From Stropharia rugosoannulata (lineage: Eukaryota > Basidiomycota > Agaricomycetes > Agaricales > Strophariaceae): DNA of 64,000 bases. The DNA lies in contig JANCIK010000003.1 of the NCBI GenBank assembly GCA_028532985.1, positions 444,001 to 508,000 on the forward strand, read 5' to 3'. Below are positions 33,254 through 45,418 of this stretch, one piece after another. Under the pieces are notes generated by a model. It saw only the letters and a list, made by a program, of their open reading frames with translations. It was not told where the DNA came from and ran no database searches. Every line of letters begins with the position of its first letter. Positions within the stretch are counted from its first letter, which is position 1. Both the position numbers and the translations under genes were made by a program.

Positions 33254-35182
33254 TTATACATCACTTGTTGGGTTATCTATGACTTCGGACAGAAGATCAC
33301 CGAGCGTAAGCTCGCACCAACTATTGGAAGAGATAGCTTTCAGGTCCGGCGTTTCACGCTCTAGTGCGTATCCTAGCGGAAGCAACAGCAGTGGCGATGC
33401 CAATTGATCCATCTTCTCACTGACACCAGATCCCAAGTTAGGTTCTTCTTTAAATGTAGACCTTTCGTGCCTGTGTGTAGGTGAAGGACCAGAAGCCGAC
33501 CAATTATCGTTGTCTACACCAGGCGTTTTGCTCACTGTTGGCTTACCATCTAGTCGCTCCAGAAACCAGGGATGTCTGAGAGCGTCCTCCGCGCGTAGGC
33601 GAGCCGCCGCAGGGTACATGAGGAATCGCCTCAGGAGGTCAAGTGCCGATGGCACTTGCTGTTCACCTTCACCAGCCGAGATGATGCTTGTCCAGTCTGT
33701 CGTCCCACTACTTGTACTCCTTGCCTCTAAATCGTTCAGAGCAGGACTTGGCATGGGACTGAGTGATGTAGGGCTATTACATCGCTCAAGAGCTTCATCA
33801 AGCAAGATCTTCCCCTCCGGAGGACTGATCAATGAATCTAGTGTTGCTGGATCAACAGGTACTGCATCAGGAAGGTTAGCTAGTAGCGGCCGAAGCGGTA
33901 CACCTGGAACAATCTTGAAGACGACTGAAGATGCACCGGGAAGATGCTTGAAGTCCTATAGGGTTATATATAGTGAGTGATATATTTCGAGTGCATAACC
34001 CACTGCAACTTACAGGCCAGTTGGATGAGTTTGGTGTTCCTAAAAGCTTGAAGATGCTCCAAGCAAGTCCAATTTCACCGCATTGACCATCAAAAAGAGA
34101 ATCCCGCCTCCAATGTGATCCTGGGTAGCCGATTCGCAGGTATCTAAATCCTGAATTTAAAAGCGCGGTTCATGTCATTTATGCCAGTATATTAACTTAC
34201 CGAGGGATTATGAATGCTGCCTTGTCTGTCTCCTCAGGGGCATTGTTTTCTTCATCCTCTTCGTCATCGTCTTCCTCGTCATAATCATCGCTACCATGCA
34301 GACGCAACGAGGTAAAAAATTCTGCAAATGTGACTCCCAGCGACCAAAGATCAATGGCGAGGTGATCGTAATTTCGAGACCCGAAAAGAAGTTCTGGAGC
34401 ACGATAGGCTCTTTGGAGGATTTAGTATGTATTGGCTTTCATACATAACTGGGCGGGAGCTTACCGTGTACACACTTGGAAATACAGTTTACCTTTGTAT
34501 TCCGGCCATAAGTCGTTGCTTTTGGCTAAATCGCTCTCATTCTCTTTCCAAGCGACACCAAAATCTATGAGCTTAACACACCCGTCCTTGGTGATCATGA
34601 TGTTTTCGGGCTTGATGTCTCGATGTCCAACGCTACGGATAGGGTCATGCAAAAAGGCAAGTGCGTCGAGTGTCTGAGCAAGAATGCTACGAGCCATCAG
34701 GTTAAACTTCATGGTCTGCATTTCTGGAGATGTCTTGTTCGACGCCACTGTCGGGTGGTGTCTTGACATAGGTGACGGCGCTCCATCTGGTGGAGGGAAT
34801 GGATAAGGGGAAAACCGCGGCGACTCGAGAAGGGACGCAAGGGACATAGGGAGATATGGCATATATATGGAAAGCAAGGACTGGTCTTCATCGCGAAAGG
34901 AGCCTAGAAGGTTAATGATCTAGTAAATCAAGTGATTAGCAGATGAAAGAATTGGTAACTGGCGTAACATACGTTGGCATGCGTCATAGTAGATAACACT
35001 CTGAGCTCCTTGACGATATCGTGAGGCTCACGGGCGAACTTGCGCTGTGTCGTGGCAGATTTAACGACCACCCACTCTGCTACACCATTCTTAATCGTCG
35101 TCCAAGCGCGTGCTACGGTAGCAAAGGGACCCTCCTGGATGACATCGTAGTGCGATACAGGCTGTCGAGGGTCAGACATCAT
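33254..35182 (-). CDS. CDK-like protein kinase, Csk1/Cak1-like
   Basis: A minus-strand gene of about five or more exons, starting MMSDPRQPVSHYDVIQEGPF. The N-lobe reads IQEGPFATVARAW where a glycine loop is expected, so only one loop Gly remains; VVVKSA gives the ATP-binding lysine. The catalytic loop is HRDIKPENIM and the metal motif DFGVAW. The P+1 region (TRAYRAPELLFG) is of CMGC/CDK type, followed by IDLWSLGVTFAEF. Inserts rich in Asp/Glu (DDYDEEDDDEEDEEN) break the C-lobe, and the tail after HPWFLERL is about 100 residues. A CDK-like kinase with a poor glycine loop recalls the monomeric CDK-activating kinases Cak1 and Csk1. The assignment to that role is an inference; no PSTAIRE-type cyclin helix is seen. 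Confidence 0.85.
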
Positions 35183-36179
35183 CAGAATGCGGCTTCCGAA
35201 ACGGCTCAGAAATGAAATGAAGTGCGCACTGTGTCAAGAATCCGGATAACATCTAGCTGGTTTCCTGTGCGCACACTCATCGTGCAAGACGTCGGGCAGC
35301 GTGCCTATACGCGATAGCATATTGAAAACAAGCGCGGACCGCTGAAAGGTGTGAAGACTCAGAATGGGAATGACGTCACTCAACCGAGCATGTGACAGTC
35401 CTGAGTCACGAGACCTGTCGGATGGTTTAATTTTAGACACGAGTCGTTTTCTTCTTCTCCCTACAACATTGCTACAATTTACGTCTTTCCCATTCTTGTG
35501 ATTATCCGCACCAGGTGTCTAAGTACCGTCCGCTCTATGATCTCTGCCGCTCTTCTGTCTGTATCAAGTACCAGCTGCTAGTCTGGAATTCTGGAATGAG
35601 CCTTCGACTCCCAATCGACTCCTGCATTAGATGTGGCTTAGTAGTAGCTAGGGAGCATTACATGCTATACCCCTTTCTCTAGTTACTGGTCAAGTGATGA
35701 ATCGATGACTGCTGGTATTGAAGCATACATTGTACGTCGCGCGCGAGACGCGTCAACGGCTTCTCACTGGTGGGCTTCTTGATGCTGTTGATGATCGTGA
35801 ACTTGCCGCCGATACTACCGTGCTTCCCTGGTCGCAGGCTGGTGTAGTGACTATCCGCACAGCTACTAGATCAAAAATAAAGTTATAAGCCCACGTTCCA
35901 GGGTGAACGGGCGAGGATACGGTGGCGACTGTGCTCCGCGCGGAAGCTAGAATAAGGAGCGGAATGTTTTGTATAAGGAGCAAAAGGCGGAATTGAAGAA
36001 GTGGGGCGGCGTTGAAGGGATCGGGCCCAAAAAGGAGAGGCAGTAGCTTCTTGCAGAGCTTAGGGAATGTCTGTTGTGACGTTACAGCTCTCTCTCAGAT
36101 CCATTTCCTTCCGTCGTTCCCTCTTGTTTTCACACTCCCATCTCCCCCTCCCTCTTTTTCCTCTTCTCCTTTGCTCGCA
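35183..36179. promoter_or_regulatory. Divergent promoter region, kinase and DUF6533 gene
   Basis: About 1 kb between two start codons. The right end (about 36105-36178) is a pyrimidine-rich leader next to the DUF6533 ATG. No gene is convincing inside. Confidence 0.45.
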
Positions 36180-38267
36180 ATGTCTACACCACAGTCCGCA
36201 CCGTCTGCAAAGGACCTTCAGACGGCGGACCATTTCATCTACGTCACTCAAGTATACTTTTGTGGTACGTGGCCCTGACCGCATTTTCAGCCGTTCCAGA
36301 ATCTCATCCGAGGATTTTGTAGCCATGTGTACTTGCTCTAGTCCTCATTTGCGCTTGCCTGCCTTCTGATGTCCTCCATTCTAACCCTGCCAGATGCTGT
36401 TGTTCTTTGGGACTGGATCATCAGTCTGCCCAGAGAGTACCGTTTTGTGCGTCCGTTGTCCACCGTAGCACGCGCATATATTCTTATGTATCGACCCCGC
36501 AGGTCTGGACAACTCGCTGGACACCCGTTAAGATTGCATATCTCTTCTGCCGGTGAACATATGCGGCATTTTGGCTCACTGTTTACATAACTGAGTGGTT
36601 GTAGGTACTGGGTCATAACCGTCGTGCCGTATCTTCTGTACTGCTTCGTCGTGGACCATCCGTTAACAACGTGCCAACGCATTTACAAGGCGCGTACACC
36701 CTCTGTTCGAGCCCTTAAAGCACATATACTTACGTATATACACCGTGTAGATACCAGTAGCCCTGGCTATGTGGAATCAAGTTGGTTCGGAGTGTATGTT
36801 GACATATTCCCTTTTGTTCAGAACATTAAACTCTTTTTAGCCGTACTTTTGATTCGAACCTATGCTTTCTTCAGCAGGAATGTATATGTGCTCTGTTTCT
36901 TGCTTTCGGCTTTGTCTGGGGTTGTGGCATACCAGCTTTACGTGGATACGACACAGATGCTCCGTGAGTAGCTTTAATATCAGCTCCGCCATAGCACAGC
37001 TGACCCACCCTTTATCTAGTTTTGCCTTTCTTTAAACCTCCATTTGTAAATTGACATTTTGTTTGTTAAGTAAAGACTAACCACGAGATGGACAGACCAG
37101 TGGCCCCTGTTTCCCTATGTCTAAACCGCATTCGGCGCATTTATTAGGTTCGCATTCCCTTTTGACTCAATCAATTAGTTAATATCACTACTTCCTCAAT
37201 GACTAGGCTTCTTTGTAAGTATCTCTAAATGCACCTTTCAGCTTACATTCACCAGCATTTCTCTGCGTAGATCGCGCCACTCCTCTTCGATACCGTCATT
37301 ACAGTCATGACTGTGTGGAAGGCGTTCAACATCCGCAGGCGAAACGGTGGACCTAATAGTCGCTTGATTCAGACTTTCCTCCGCGAGGGTACGTCTTATC
37401 AATATCCATATTGCATATTTACTCATTGTTATCTCGCTGAAGGTGTTTTTTATTATATTCTCATCTCAATTGCGAACTTGGTATGCGAAATTTTGCCACT
37501 TGTACACAGCCAGCTTGCTAACCTCCTGATAGATCAATGGCGTCTTCTATTTACAGTGCGTAGCCATGTCTTCTTCATTGACGTCGTATAACCTTTGCTA
37601 TCTACTCCACTATCTAGACCGCGCCAGGTTATCTCGGCCATCAATATCCCCTTAAGCGTCATGCTCGGGCCTGTCCTTGCCTGTCGCTTAGTACGCTCCT
37701 CTGATGCCCACCACCGTGCTTTATTTGATACCTTTTTAATGACAGATTCTTGACCTTCGTGAACGCGGCTCCGAGACTGTTTCGCATTCAGAGGGAACAG
37801 GTATCGCTGCTTTTACCACAAAGTCAATGACTCAACAAGGATCTCCATACACCCCACCTGGGCACCGCACCAAGACCGCAAGTCGTTATCGCAGCCGCGG
37901 CGTCGTGAGTACCATAAATTCTAACGTGGTGCTCACTACTCTTGGAAGTATTCATCCCCACCACATGGATATTGACCTGGAGCGCGATGTTGTAGAAATG
38001 GAAGAAATCCGTCTAGGACTTGGAATGGACCTCGGAAGTTTAAGCACAGCAATTGGAGGCGACGACGGGGAACCTTTACCCGACGGAGAAGGCCAACGCA
38101 GTCGACGCCGAGGAAGTCCTGCCCCTGCGTACCATGCTCTCGAAATCGGCTTCCAGCAAGGCGACGGAACTGCATCCACACATAGTCTCGAGGCACAATC
38201 TGTGACTCATTCGGTCGTGGGTGGCATTCAAGTCGACGTACAGCAGACAGTGCACAGCTGCCTTTAA
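36180..38267 (+). CDS. DUF6533-type seven-helix membrane protein
   Basis: Many short exons. It starts MSTPQSAPSAKDLQTADHF, then DAVVLWDWIISLPREYRFVW, VKIAYLFCRYWVI, VVPYLLYCFVVDHPLTTCQR, LLIRTYAFFSRNVYVLCFLL and APLLFDTVITVMTVWKAFNI. The words WDWIISLPREYRFVW, K-x-AYLFCRY and RTYAxxxRN are hallmarks of the basidiomycete-expanded DUF6533 family, predicted to have seven helices. The cytosolic end (about 37830-38267) is Ser/Gly-rich and acidic. The family has no proven function; a receptor role has been guessed from topology. The first and the very short internal exons were placed by motif rather than by complete phase checking. Confidence 0.85.
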
Positions 38268-38972
38268 CTGGCCGGAATTACGTTCACCGCACGTTTCAAG
38301 TTCCAAATCATCCGGTCACAACACAGATTTCCCTTATTATCAGCTTTCTCTGGCACAAGTTCCTATTTTTTCTTTCTTGTTTTGATTTCTGAGCACCGAT
38401 GATGTTTTCAAAGTGAAGCTCTACCAACCTTTTTGTACTCATAAATCCCTACTTTCCTTTCATTTTGTATTACCAGCTTTAGCTTCACTTTCATCATGAT
38501 AACACGATAATCATTTCACTCGTACACATTTGGTTAAAAGACATCCCCTTTCACCTATATACCTAGATAATGACTTGTGCACCCTGTTCTGCCCATGTCT
38601 TCCAACATTAATTCTCTTGCCACCCTTTCAGGCCTATCACTTACACCATTTTTTATATACTCTCCTTGCCTTCCTCGCTTCTCTGTTAATTGTCGTCAGC
38701 ATCATCGAAGAGTCCCACAACAGAATCGGATGAAAATCGAGTTTTCTACTCCCTGCCAGTCATTACTACTTAGCTAACTACTACATACATACATACAACA
38801 TGCACAGAAATAAAAGTATTTTGATTGTACAGTCTCGACTGTGAAAGGAATCGAGTGGGCAATCAACATTCAACAAGAGCGCTCCTTTGAGGTTCGTGTA
38901 AATAAAGAATGTTGTCAATCGGTTTGCAGTCGTCCATCGCTCAAATGAATCACTCGGTGTTGGTGTAGATCC
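38268..38972. other. Intergenic with ACAT microsatellite
   Basis: A short CATA repeat lies at about 38783-38800. No gene is seen. The region is the 3' side of two convergent genes. Confidence 0.5.
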
Positions 38973-39314
38973 TTACAGTGACCTGCACTTGAATAAGAAA
39001 TCAAGTATATGCTGGTATTCTGGTTGGAAAAGGTCGATGAGGGGCGTGTTGTCGAAGTTTAGGGGCATTAGTTTTGGAGGACTTTCTGTTACCGAGATAT
39101 AGCCATCGAACAGATGTGCCGTAGTTATGGGCCCTATGGTGTCTGTGTCGTCAATGGGAGGCGTTCCAAGGGTGGACGGGTCTGCCGACGCAGTCAGACT
39201 GTAGGGGAGAAACGTCGCGTTGTAGTCCGGGTGCCACTGGTGCATGGGTATATTCGCTGTCATAAACCATTTAGGGTTTGGGTGGGGCAATAAAATGTGT
39301 GGCCACTTGGACAT
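38973..39314 (-). CDS. Unknown small ORF, 113 residues, possibly a terminal exon
   Basis: An open frame starting MSKWPHILLPHPNPKWFMTA and ending LDFLFKCRSL. Composition is balanced, with Trp/His/Pro-rich wording (IPMHQWHPDYNATFLPYSLT), so it looks coding, but I recognise no family. A CAG acceptor sits two bases before the ATG (about 39316), so it may instead be the last exon of a longer gene running from about 39700. Confidence is low. Confidence 0.35.
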   Translation of the reverse strand: MSKWPHILLPHPNPKWFMTANIPMHQWHPDYNATFLPYSLTASADPSTLGTPPIDDTDTIGPITTAHLFDGYISVTESPPKLMPLNFDNTPLIDLFQPEYQHILDFLFKCRSL

Positions 39315-39649
39315 AGCTGAATTGTAAATGTTATTAATGATGAGGATGGATATGACAGGAGTCTTGCTGGAACGAACGTACAAAGAACATATTGCCAATT
39401 ACTGCCTGAAGATAGGTCGCAGACTGGTTGATGAAGTTAGACCAGTCCCAAACAAGGTAGTAGAAATAAACTGTACACTTATACAGAGCACAAATGAATG
39501 CTCCAAGGTTTGCATAATTTTGAAGACCATCAAGCAAAGTCGGTATTCCGACAAATGTGCTGTACAGCTCGTCCCAAGAGTGCAGGAAGCAAATGTCCGT
39601 CCGGTTAAAAAGTCCATACACATAAGAGGTGTATTGTGGGCGTCGGCTA

Positions 39650-39967
39650 TTAGTGGCGCGTTGTTTGTCGATTGTGTTCGTAAAGGCCTCGCGCGTTCTT
39701 GAAGTTCCTCCGGCATATATAACAACGGTAGTGATCACTCTCGTAGTGATCTTCCAACTCTTCGTCGTCCTCGAAGTGCTCGTCACAGTCCTGACAGTAG
39801 CTGTGCTGTCGGCTCTGCACCCAGTGTTCTTTGAGTCCTTGCCAGGTCCTGAAATCGCTACCTGGACAGGTATGGCATATGTTGTGGTGAGAAGAGTAGG
39901 TTATATGCTGGTCATATGAGCGGTACGTGTTGAAATCACGGTCGCAGCGGTTGCAGTAGTAGGTCAT
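39650..39967 (-). CDS. Four-finger C2H2 zinc-finger protein, 105 residues
   Basis: A single open frame starting MTYYCNRCDRDFNTYRSYDQ. Four C2H2 units follow each other: YYCNRCDRDF...H...H, NICHTCPGSDF...H...H, SYCQDCDEHFEDDEELEDHY and YRCYICRRNFKNARGLYEHN, each with two Cys two residues apart and paired His. Spacing between fingers lacks the TGEKP linker of DNA-binding arrays, and the acidic third finger suggests RNA or protein binding as much as DNA binding. Such short arrays are common in agaricomycetes. The frame ends TTRH; a spliced extension downstream is possible. Confidence 0.75.
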   Translation of the reverse strand: MTYYCNRCDRDFNTYRSYDQHITYSSHHNICHTCPGSDFRTWQGLKEHWVQSRQHSYCQDCDEHFEDDEELEDHYESDHYRCYICRRNFKNARGLYEHNRQTTRH

Positions 39968-40194
39968 GTTTGCTGATATGCAGCAAAGCGTAGGGGATAA
40001 GTGGGGTTAAGTAGGGTCAAGATCCAAGAATCGTGTCAGTTGCGTGTCAGTTAGCGGTACCGCCGGTACCACCATGCACCTACTACGTACAACATGACTG
40101 TGATCTTCCCGTCGGGATTTGCCGAGGTACAAGGACAATGTTCGAGCATGCTCAGCGCTTGTTGTTCGCCACCACCTCGTGAATCAGAAGCGGT

Positions 40195-42348
40195 ATGGAT
40201 GACTTTCCTCTGGATGTTGGAGATTTGGAATCCCCATCGATGTCAGTTCTTGATGCTCTCTGCACGCTTAACCCACCCTCGCCAATTTTAACGCCTTCTC
40301 AGTTGACATTCGCCTGCTCTTCGGGAGATATTCCTGTTCTCTTATACGACGAAGGGTATGCTAAAGACGCTGTGGCATCCTATGACTTCTCTGTTCTCAC
40401 GGAAAGCGTTGGCTGCGATGGCGGTGGATCTCTGGACGATTCTGTGTCTGTCGACAGTCCTTGCTCGGTTACGATGCCGAGCAGCAGCTCTCAGTCTGGC
40501 GTTCTGGAAAGTCTGGAGAGTTCGAGTACCTTCACCTCTGTCGGCACATTTGGTCCGATGCATCGGAGCTCTACTGCCAGGACTGGTCAGCCTATTCGGG
40601 ACTCCGTTGCGTCTACGGGAAGTATAGGTTCGCTGTCTCAGAGCCAGGAAGTAATGTCGGACTCTATTGGATCGACGGCTGGGCAGCCTTCTCAAAGCTT
40701 ACTGATAGACTCATTCCCACTAAATGACTCCCCATTTAAAGTCTTTTACCACCCCATCGTTTTTGTCGAGGGAAAGAAACCGCCGTTGCACGCTGAAGCA
40801 GACATTGCTGTTACAATTTCTGAACCAGAACCACTATTGCATACAAGACTTGATGAGCCCTTTGAGGAAAGTCATAGTCTAGCTTCAATAGATCACGAGT
40901 CTCGTGATAGGCCTATATCTTGGATTTCTTCCAGAAGCTGGGATTATGCACGCTACAAGGACTTCGTTTCCAGTCAACCTGGTTTTGCGGCTCATACACC
41001 ACAGATACATTATCCGCAGGACTCACGCGCGGAATTTGCGACTTTGGTATCAGCGTCCCACTTGACTGAAGACGGCACGGAAACTTACGATTCTTATATG
41101 TATGAAGACGGCAATAATTCAGCTTGGCACGAACAGTCCCTTACTCGGTCTAAGAAGCTCTCGCATACTGTTGACTACCTTGCTGTTCCGCATGAACAAA
41201 CTCCCAAATTATCCACGCGGCTTTCGCCTACGGAATCTACCACTCATAAACAAAGGGGCACTGACTGGCTAAACGACATCTACTTGGACTTTCTCATAGA
41301 CCAAGAAGGATTCCGGGCCGCTCACCCACTATTTAGGTTCACTGGAATCGTGCGTCAGCGCTGGTCAGCATATGAACGTTCAGGTTTGGTAGACAACGTG
41401 GCTCAGTTCAAACCTGTCTCCAGGAAAATATTCCACTTCCACTATGCGCCTTTCGAGCCCCCACCTATCTTACGGCGTATCACTGTCAACGGCGATGATA
41501 CGCATGATTACGTATCCAGGCAAGGGCTACTTTCTCTGAAAGCAAATGGTGTATACCTGCTCCAAGGACAGGAGCTGCCTGCCGGCAGCCATCACTTCGA
41601 CTCGGACGTGGTCAAGTTGCAGTGGCAATTCGAATATCTAGTGGATGATCGTATTGCCGATTCCTCTGGGAAGGTTATGGGAGGCGAGAAGACACTGACG
41701 CCGCTCACATTTTCCTGCTCGCCTGCACTTCTTCTTCCTGTCCAAGCCAAGAAGAACAGCATAATACATGTGTTTAAGAAAGGCATGGCTCCCAAGCTTC
41801 ACGCAGAGAAGTTTCAGCCTCCAGTGCAGATAGCGCCGAAACCAGTTAAAAATGCAAATACTAGCGGAGGTACTCCATCGCGTTCTGTGCAGGTTCATAC
41901 TTCTTCCAAAACACAAGGTCCAGACTCTTTGCACCGACGTGGGATGTCGCACAGCCTGCGTTACAATGATGCCACTGCTCGCCTTCAAGGTTCCGTCAAT
42001 CATAGGGGAACATTCAACGTCGACAACAAAGGATCAAACTCCCCAGTGCGTCCCCGCCGGAACTCGTCGGCGGGCGAGCAAGTTGTATCGCCCATTAGAC
42101 CTGAATTCAATGCGAAGAAGCCACCAGCTTACAAGAACAGTCCTGAAGACGATTTAAACACGAATCAGTTCACCGGTAGGCATATCATCTCACCGAAGAA
42201 ATTGGTGCAGCTATTCGACAGTCCCGAAAAAGAGAATACAAGCATACAGGGACCCGTGAACCCCCAGCGCGACAGTAATTATAAATTTCCTCTTTTCGGA
42301 AAGTCTCGCGATGCGCTCGCCAAAGGGAGGAATCCTTTACTTCTCTGA
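40195..42348 (+). CDS. Uncharacterised 717-residue protein with a conserved central region
   Basis: A long uninterrupted exon starting MDDFPLDVGDLESPSMSVLD. Residues 1-170 are Ser-rich and low in complexity. Residues about 360-560 look folded: DWLNDIYLDFLIDQEGFRAA, FRFTGIVRQRWSAYERSGL, FHFHYAPFEPPPILRRITVN, GVYLLQGQELPAGSHHFDSD and TPLTFSCSPALLLPVQAKKN. The rest is Ser/Pro/Lys-rich with SPKKLVQLFDSPEKEN, which carries a KEN box-like end and SP sites. I know no named domain for the central region. A gene this long without an intron is unusual in this window. Confidence 0.75.
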   Translation: MDDFPLDVGDLESPSMSVLDALCTLNPPSPILTPSQLTFACSSGDIPVLLYDEGYAKDAVASYDFSVLTESVGCDGGGSLDDSVSVDSPCSVTMPSSSSQSGVLESLESSSTFTSVGTFGPMHRSSTARTGQPIRDSVASTGSIGSLSQSQEVMSDSIGSTAGQPSQSLLIDSFPLNDSPFKVFYHPIVFVEGKKPPLHAEADIAVTISEPEPLLHTRLDEPFEESHSLASIDHESRDRPISWISSRSWDYARYKDFVSSQPGFAAHTPQIHYPQDSRAEFATLVSASHLTEDGTETYDSYMYEDGNNSAWHEQSLTRSKKLSHTVDYLAVPHEQTPKLSTRLSPTESTTHKQRGTDWLNDIYLDFLIDQEGFRAAHPLFRFTGIVRQRWSAYERSGLVDNVAQFKPVSRKIFHFHYAPFEPPPILRRITVNGDDTHDYVSRQGLLSLKANGVYLLQGQELPAGSHHFDSDVVKLQWQFEYLVDDRIADSSGKVMGGEKTLTPLTFSCSPALLLPVQAKKNSIIHVFKKGMAPKLHAEKFQPPVQIAPKPVKNANTSGGTPSRSVQVHTSSKTQGPDSLHRRGMSHSLRYNDATARLQGSVNHRGTFNVDNKGSNSPVRPRRNSSAGEQVVSPIRPEFNAKKPPAYKNSPEDDLNTNQFTGRHIISPKKLVQLFDSPEKENTSIQGPVNPQRDSNYKFPLFGKSRDALAKGRNPLLL

Positions 42349-42476
42349 TGCTTACTTTGCATACAAAAGTCGATTCATAAACTGTATTTGTATTGGATAC
42401 ATAGAGCATGTTACAAGATAGTATGCCGCCAGTGTGCGGTAAATTAGGACTGGATTGGAGTCGAAATCACAAACGC

Positions 42477-45358
42477 TCATTTACAGCAGCTATTTGGCCC
42501 GTTATTTGAGCTGTCGCCGAAGGCGCTGACACTGTGTGCGTCTTTAGTTCCCGGTACATCCATACTGGGATTAGCCTTGAAGAATGAATTAGGTTTGAAT
42601 GTGACGCTCAGGTGTTCAACAGGCATGCTAAATCAATGGCGCGTTAGTATCGACGATGGAGTAACGGGAGAAAGCGACGCACACAGGCCAATCTTCTGGG
42701 CGCGGGATATGGGTGGTGCCTAAGCACCATTCAGAAACTATTCATGCGCAGATAGCGATAGTACTCACCGACAGTCACATAGAGCAAAATATCGCTGTTC
42801 TCTGTTGGCAGATTTCCTTCGACCCAGGTGCCCACGGAGTCTTCGGGTTCCTCTTTGGTCTGAGGAACATATTTCCCTGCAGGCCACATCCGCACGGACC
42901 CATTCTCACCGTCTTCGACATCTCTACACACCCACATCGTGTTCTTCAAAAATGCAGCGCGCCTCGCAGCCCAACCGTCCAGTTTTGTCATCATCGGAGT
43001 AGCTCCTCCTTTGACACCAATAGAATACCCCACTTCTTTGCCAGAACTGTAATGCTTTCGAGCGGGGTTCACGATGCGCCATCTGCGTTCCTTCTCGTAA
43101 TCGTATGGACGCCCAGTCTCGTTCGTGATGACCGTGTCCTTGCTGTAGAATGCATTTCCGGCGAAGTTGTCCTTCGATCCGGTCGGAGCTTCGAGCGAAA
43201 AGATGTCTGACTCGACGAGACTGTTGTTAATGCCGTCAATCATTGGGTCGACGCGGACACTGAACATATGCTGGTGATACTGTGCGTTGATATTCGGCGC
43301 AACCGTGGTTCCGTAGGGATTGGGCTCGCCGTCCTTTGCAACGTATACAGAAAGGATTCCAGTCAACCTAATCTCGAATTCAATGCTTCCATCCTGGTAG
43401 AAGTGGTAATTCCAGATGTATTCTTAAGAACAAGCCGTTTGAGTGAGTCCGTAAGCCCACAAATAAAACGGACGTACCATAGTTGGCAAGCGTGCAGACC
43501 ATGCTGACGACCAATCTTCTTCTCCGGACGGTATGGCTCCTTCCATTGGGGCGGTAATCGGTATGCTTCCAGAGGACACCAGCATCCTCCTCATGGATGC
43601 AGATCACATTCTTAATCACGAAGGCGCCTCCATTATTCGTAATATATGCACCGGGCTATGGGATATGCATGAGAAAAGCGAAAAGTTATTTTCCGCGACG
43701 CAATCGTACCATGTAATGAATCTGTCCTAAGCAATCACATCCCAGAGACAATTCATTGGCCATCGTACCCATGCCGTATTCGCCCCTAATTTACGTGGGT
43801 AAGCGGTCATGCAGATGATGTCATAAGACATGGTTTTACTGACGAATCGAAAGCGAATTTTCTAGGATGAGGGGACTCAGGAGCGCCATAGGGGACTACC
43901 ATCTCAGCTAAAGACAGTCTGTAGATGATAGGCCTAATTTCTCCATTGTCGTTATAAGTAATCGTAGACAGAGCAACGCCCTCCCGGTGAGTGAATGCTA
44001 TTAAATAGGTGGTCAATGAATATTTGACAAAGCCCAAATGTTACTAATTTCACTAACAAATATGCATCTTCCAATTTTGCCACTCGAGGACGTGGCCGTC
44101 CATCTTGAAGCTAACTCCTTCAGGCTGAACGACATGTAGAGGCTTCAAGTCCGTTCTAGGCTTATATCCATCCTCTTCCGTTTGTTCCATCAAATCAGGA
44201 AGGAAGTCCCAAGCTTTGCGGGGAGGCGGAACGCGCCCGCGGCCAGAAGCAGCAAGAGAATCTGCAGCCACAGGGGGTGGCGCAGTGCTGTGGGCGCTTA
44301 GTTTGCTGGACCCATCTGCATTGCGGTTGTAATGCGCAGGGAAGTCTAGGTATTTTTAAAAAAATAAAAAATCTAATCATGCTAGTCCAATGTAATGTAA
44401 ATCTCACCAACATGAAGTAGCTCTTTAGTTGTGATGTCGACAATTGGTATAAAGTCCTGCTTCCACTAAGTTCAAATTAATTGAAGATAGGGATCATGCA
44501 TACCATAGGATGGGCGTAGAGATTATCATGTTCTGAGAAACGCGCATACACTAGCCCTTGCTGTACACGACGTGTTTGAGGGAAACGGTCATCGTATCCG
44601 ATTGACCAACCATCACAAAAGATTTGCTCCGGAAGAACACCTACAAAAATTACAGCTATATTTGTAGGATTATTAACTAGTATCACTCACCAACTTCCTT
44701 GGCTATTTTTTGTACTGTCGGATCGTTCTTTACAACCTCCTCACAAGCAATAAGTTCCTCTGGCGATATTTGTGGATGGAACTCTTCCGGAAGAAGTGTC
44801 AAACTTTCCATCTCCCATTCTCCATTTCCATTCAAGATAAGAGTAGCATTATAACCACGGCTGCAGGAAATTATTCAATGCTGTTATAAGACGTTCATGG
44901 CAAGGGACTGACCCATGTACGAGATCCAAGAACTTTGAATCAAATCATTAAATCTAAGCAAATGGCGTAGAATAGTCATAAAAGAAACGCACATCACTCT
45001 CGGCCTTTCTCACAATCGGCACAGGGTCCTCTGGCTTTGCCCCCGGTGAGATAGGAATACCAAGATATGCAAGGACAGCTTTCTTGGTTGCAGGGAGGAG
45101 ACAACAAGTGATAAATCTGACAGCTTTGATATCAGTCTTCGCTGCCAAATGACGCCTTATTGTCAGAGACACGGCATTTATCTTATATAGATATGTTAGT
45201 GAAAGCTCCTTGTGGAAACGGCGCTTAACTACCTCGTCTGGAGTCAGTGGGTCCAAAGGGTGTTTAAAGACTGTTGGCACTGCTGTGGCCTTCGTCTGCA
45301 CTCCAGAAACGGTGCTAGGCGCAGTAATGCCACTGGATCCTGTTCCGTCTGGGCTCAT
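42477..45358 (-). CDS. Copper amine oxidase
   Basis: A minus-strand gene of many exons. The N-terminal domains include HPLDPLTPDEV, LAAKTDIKAVRFITCCLLPA and RGYNATLILNGNGEWEMESL. The catalytic domain holds AFTHREGVALSTITYNDNGE, KFAFDSGEYGMG with the likely catalytic Asp, and TLANYEYIWNY, where the first Tyr is the precursor of the topaquinone cofactor (N-Y-E-Y). Copper ligands are HQH in AQYHQHMFSVRVDP and His in THIPRPEDWPV. All essential residues are present. The enzyme oxidises primary amines to aldehydes with release of H2O2 and ammonia. The C-terminus is NGPNSCCK. I chose MSPDGTGSSG as the start because a TATA box covers the upstream ATGs. No signal peptide is visible. Confidence 0.93.
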
Positions 45359-45410
45359 GACAGTCTGGGAGGGAAATAAGCTATTGGGACCTTGAGAAGC
45401 AGAGCGCATA

Positions 45411-45418
45411 CTTATATA
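45411..45418 (-). promoter_or_regulatory. TATA box of the copper amine oxidase gene
   Basis: TATATAAG on the minus strand, 53 bases before the ATG at 45358. It overlaps the in-frame codons of a longer possible ORF, which argues against that longer start. Confidence 0.6.

Noticed and set aside
39629..39919. Plus-strand hydrophobic ORF opposite the zinc-finger gene
   Set aside because: Val/Leu-rich reading is the antisense of Cys/His/Asp/Glu codons of the zinc-finger ORF.
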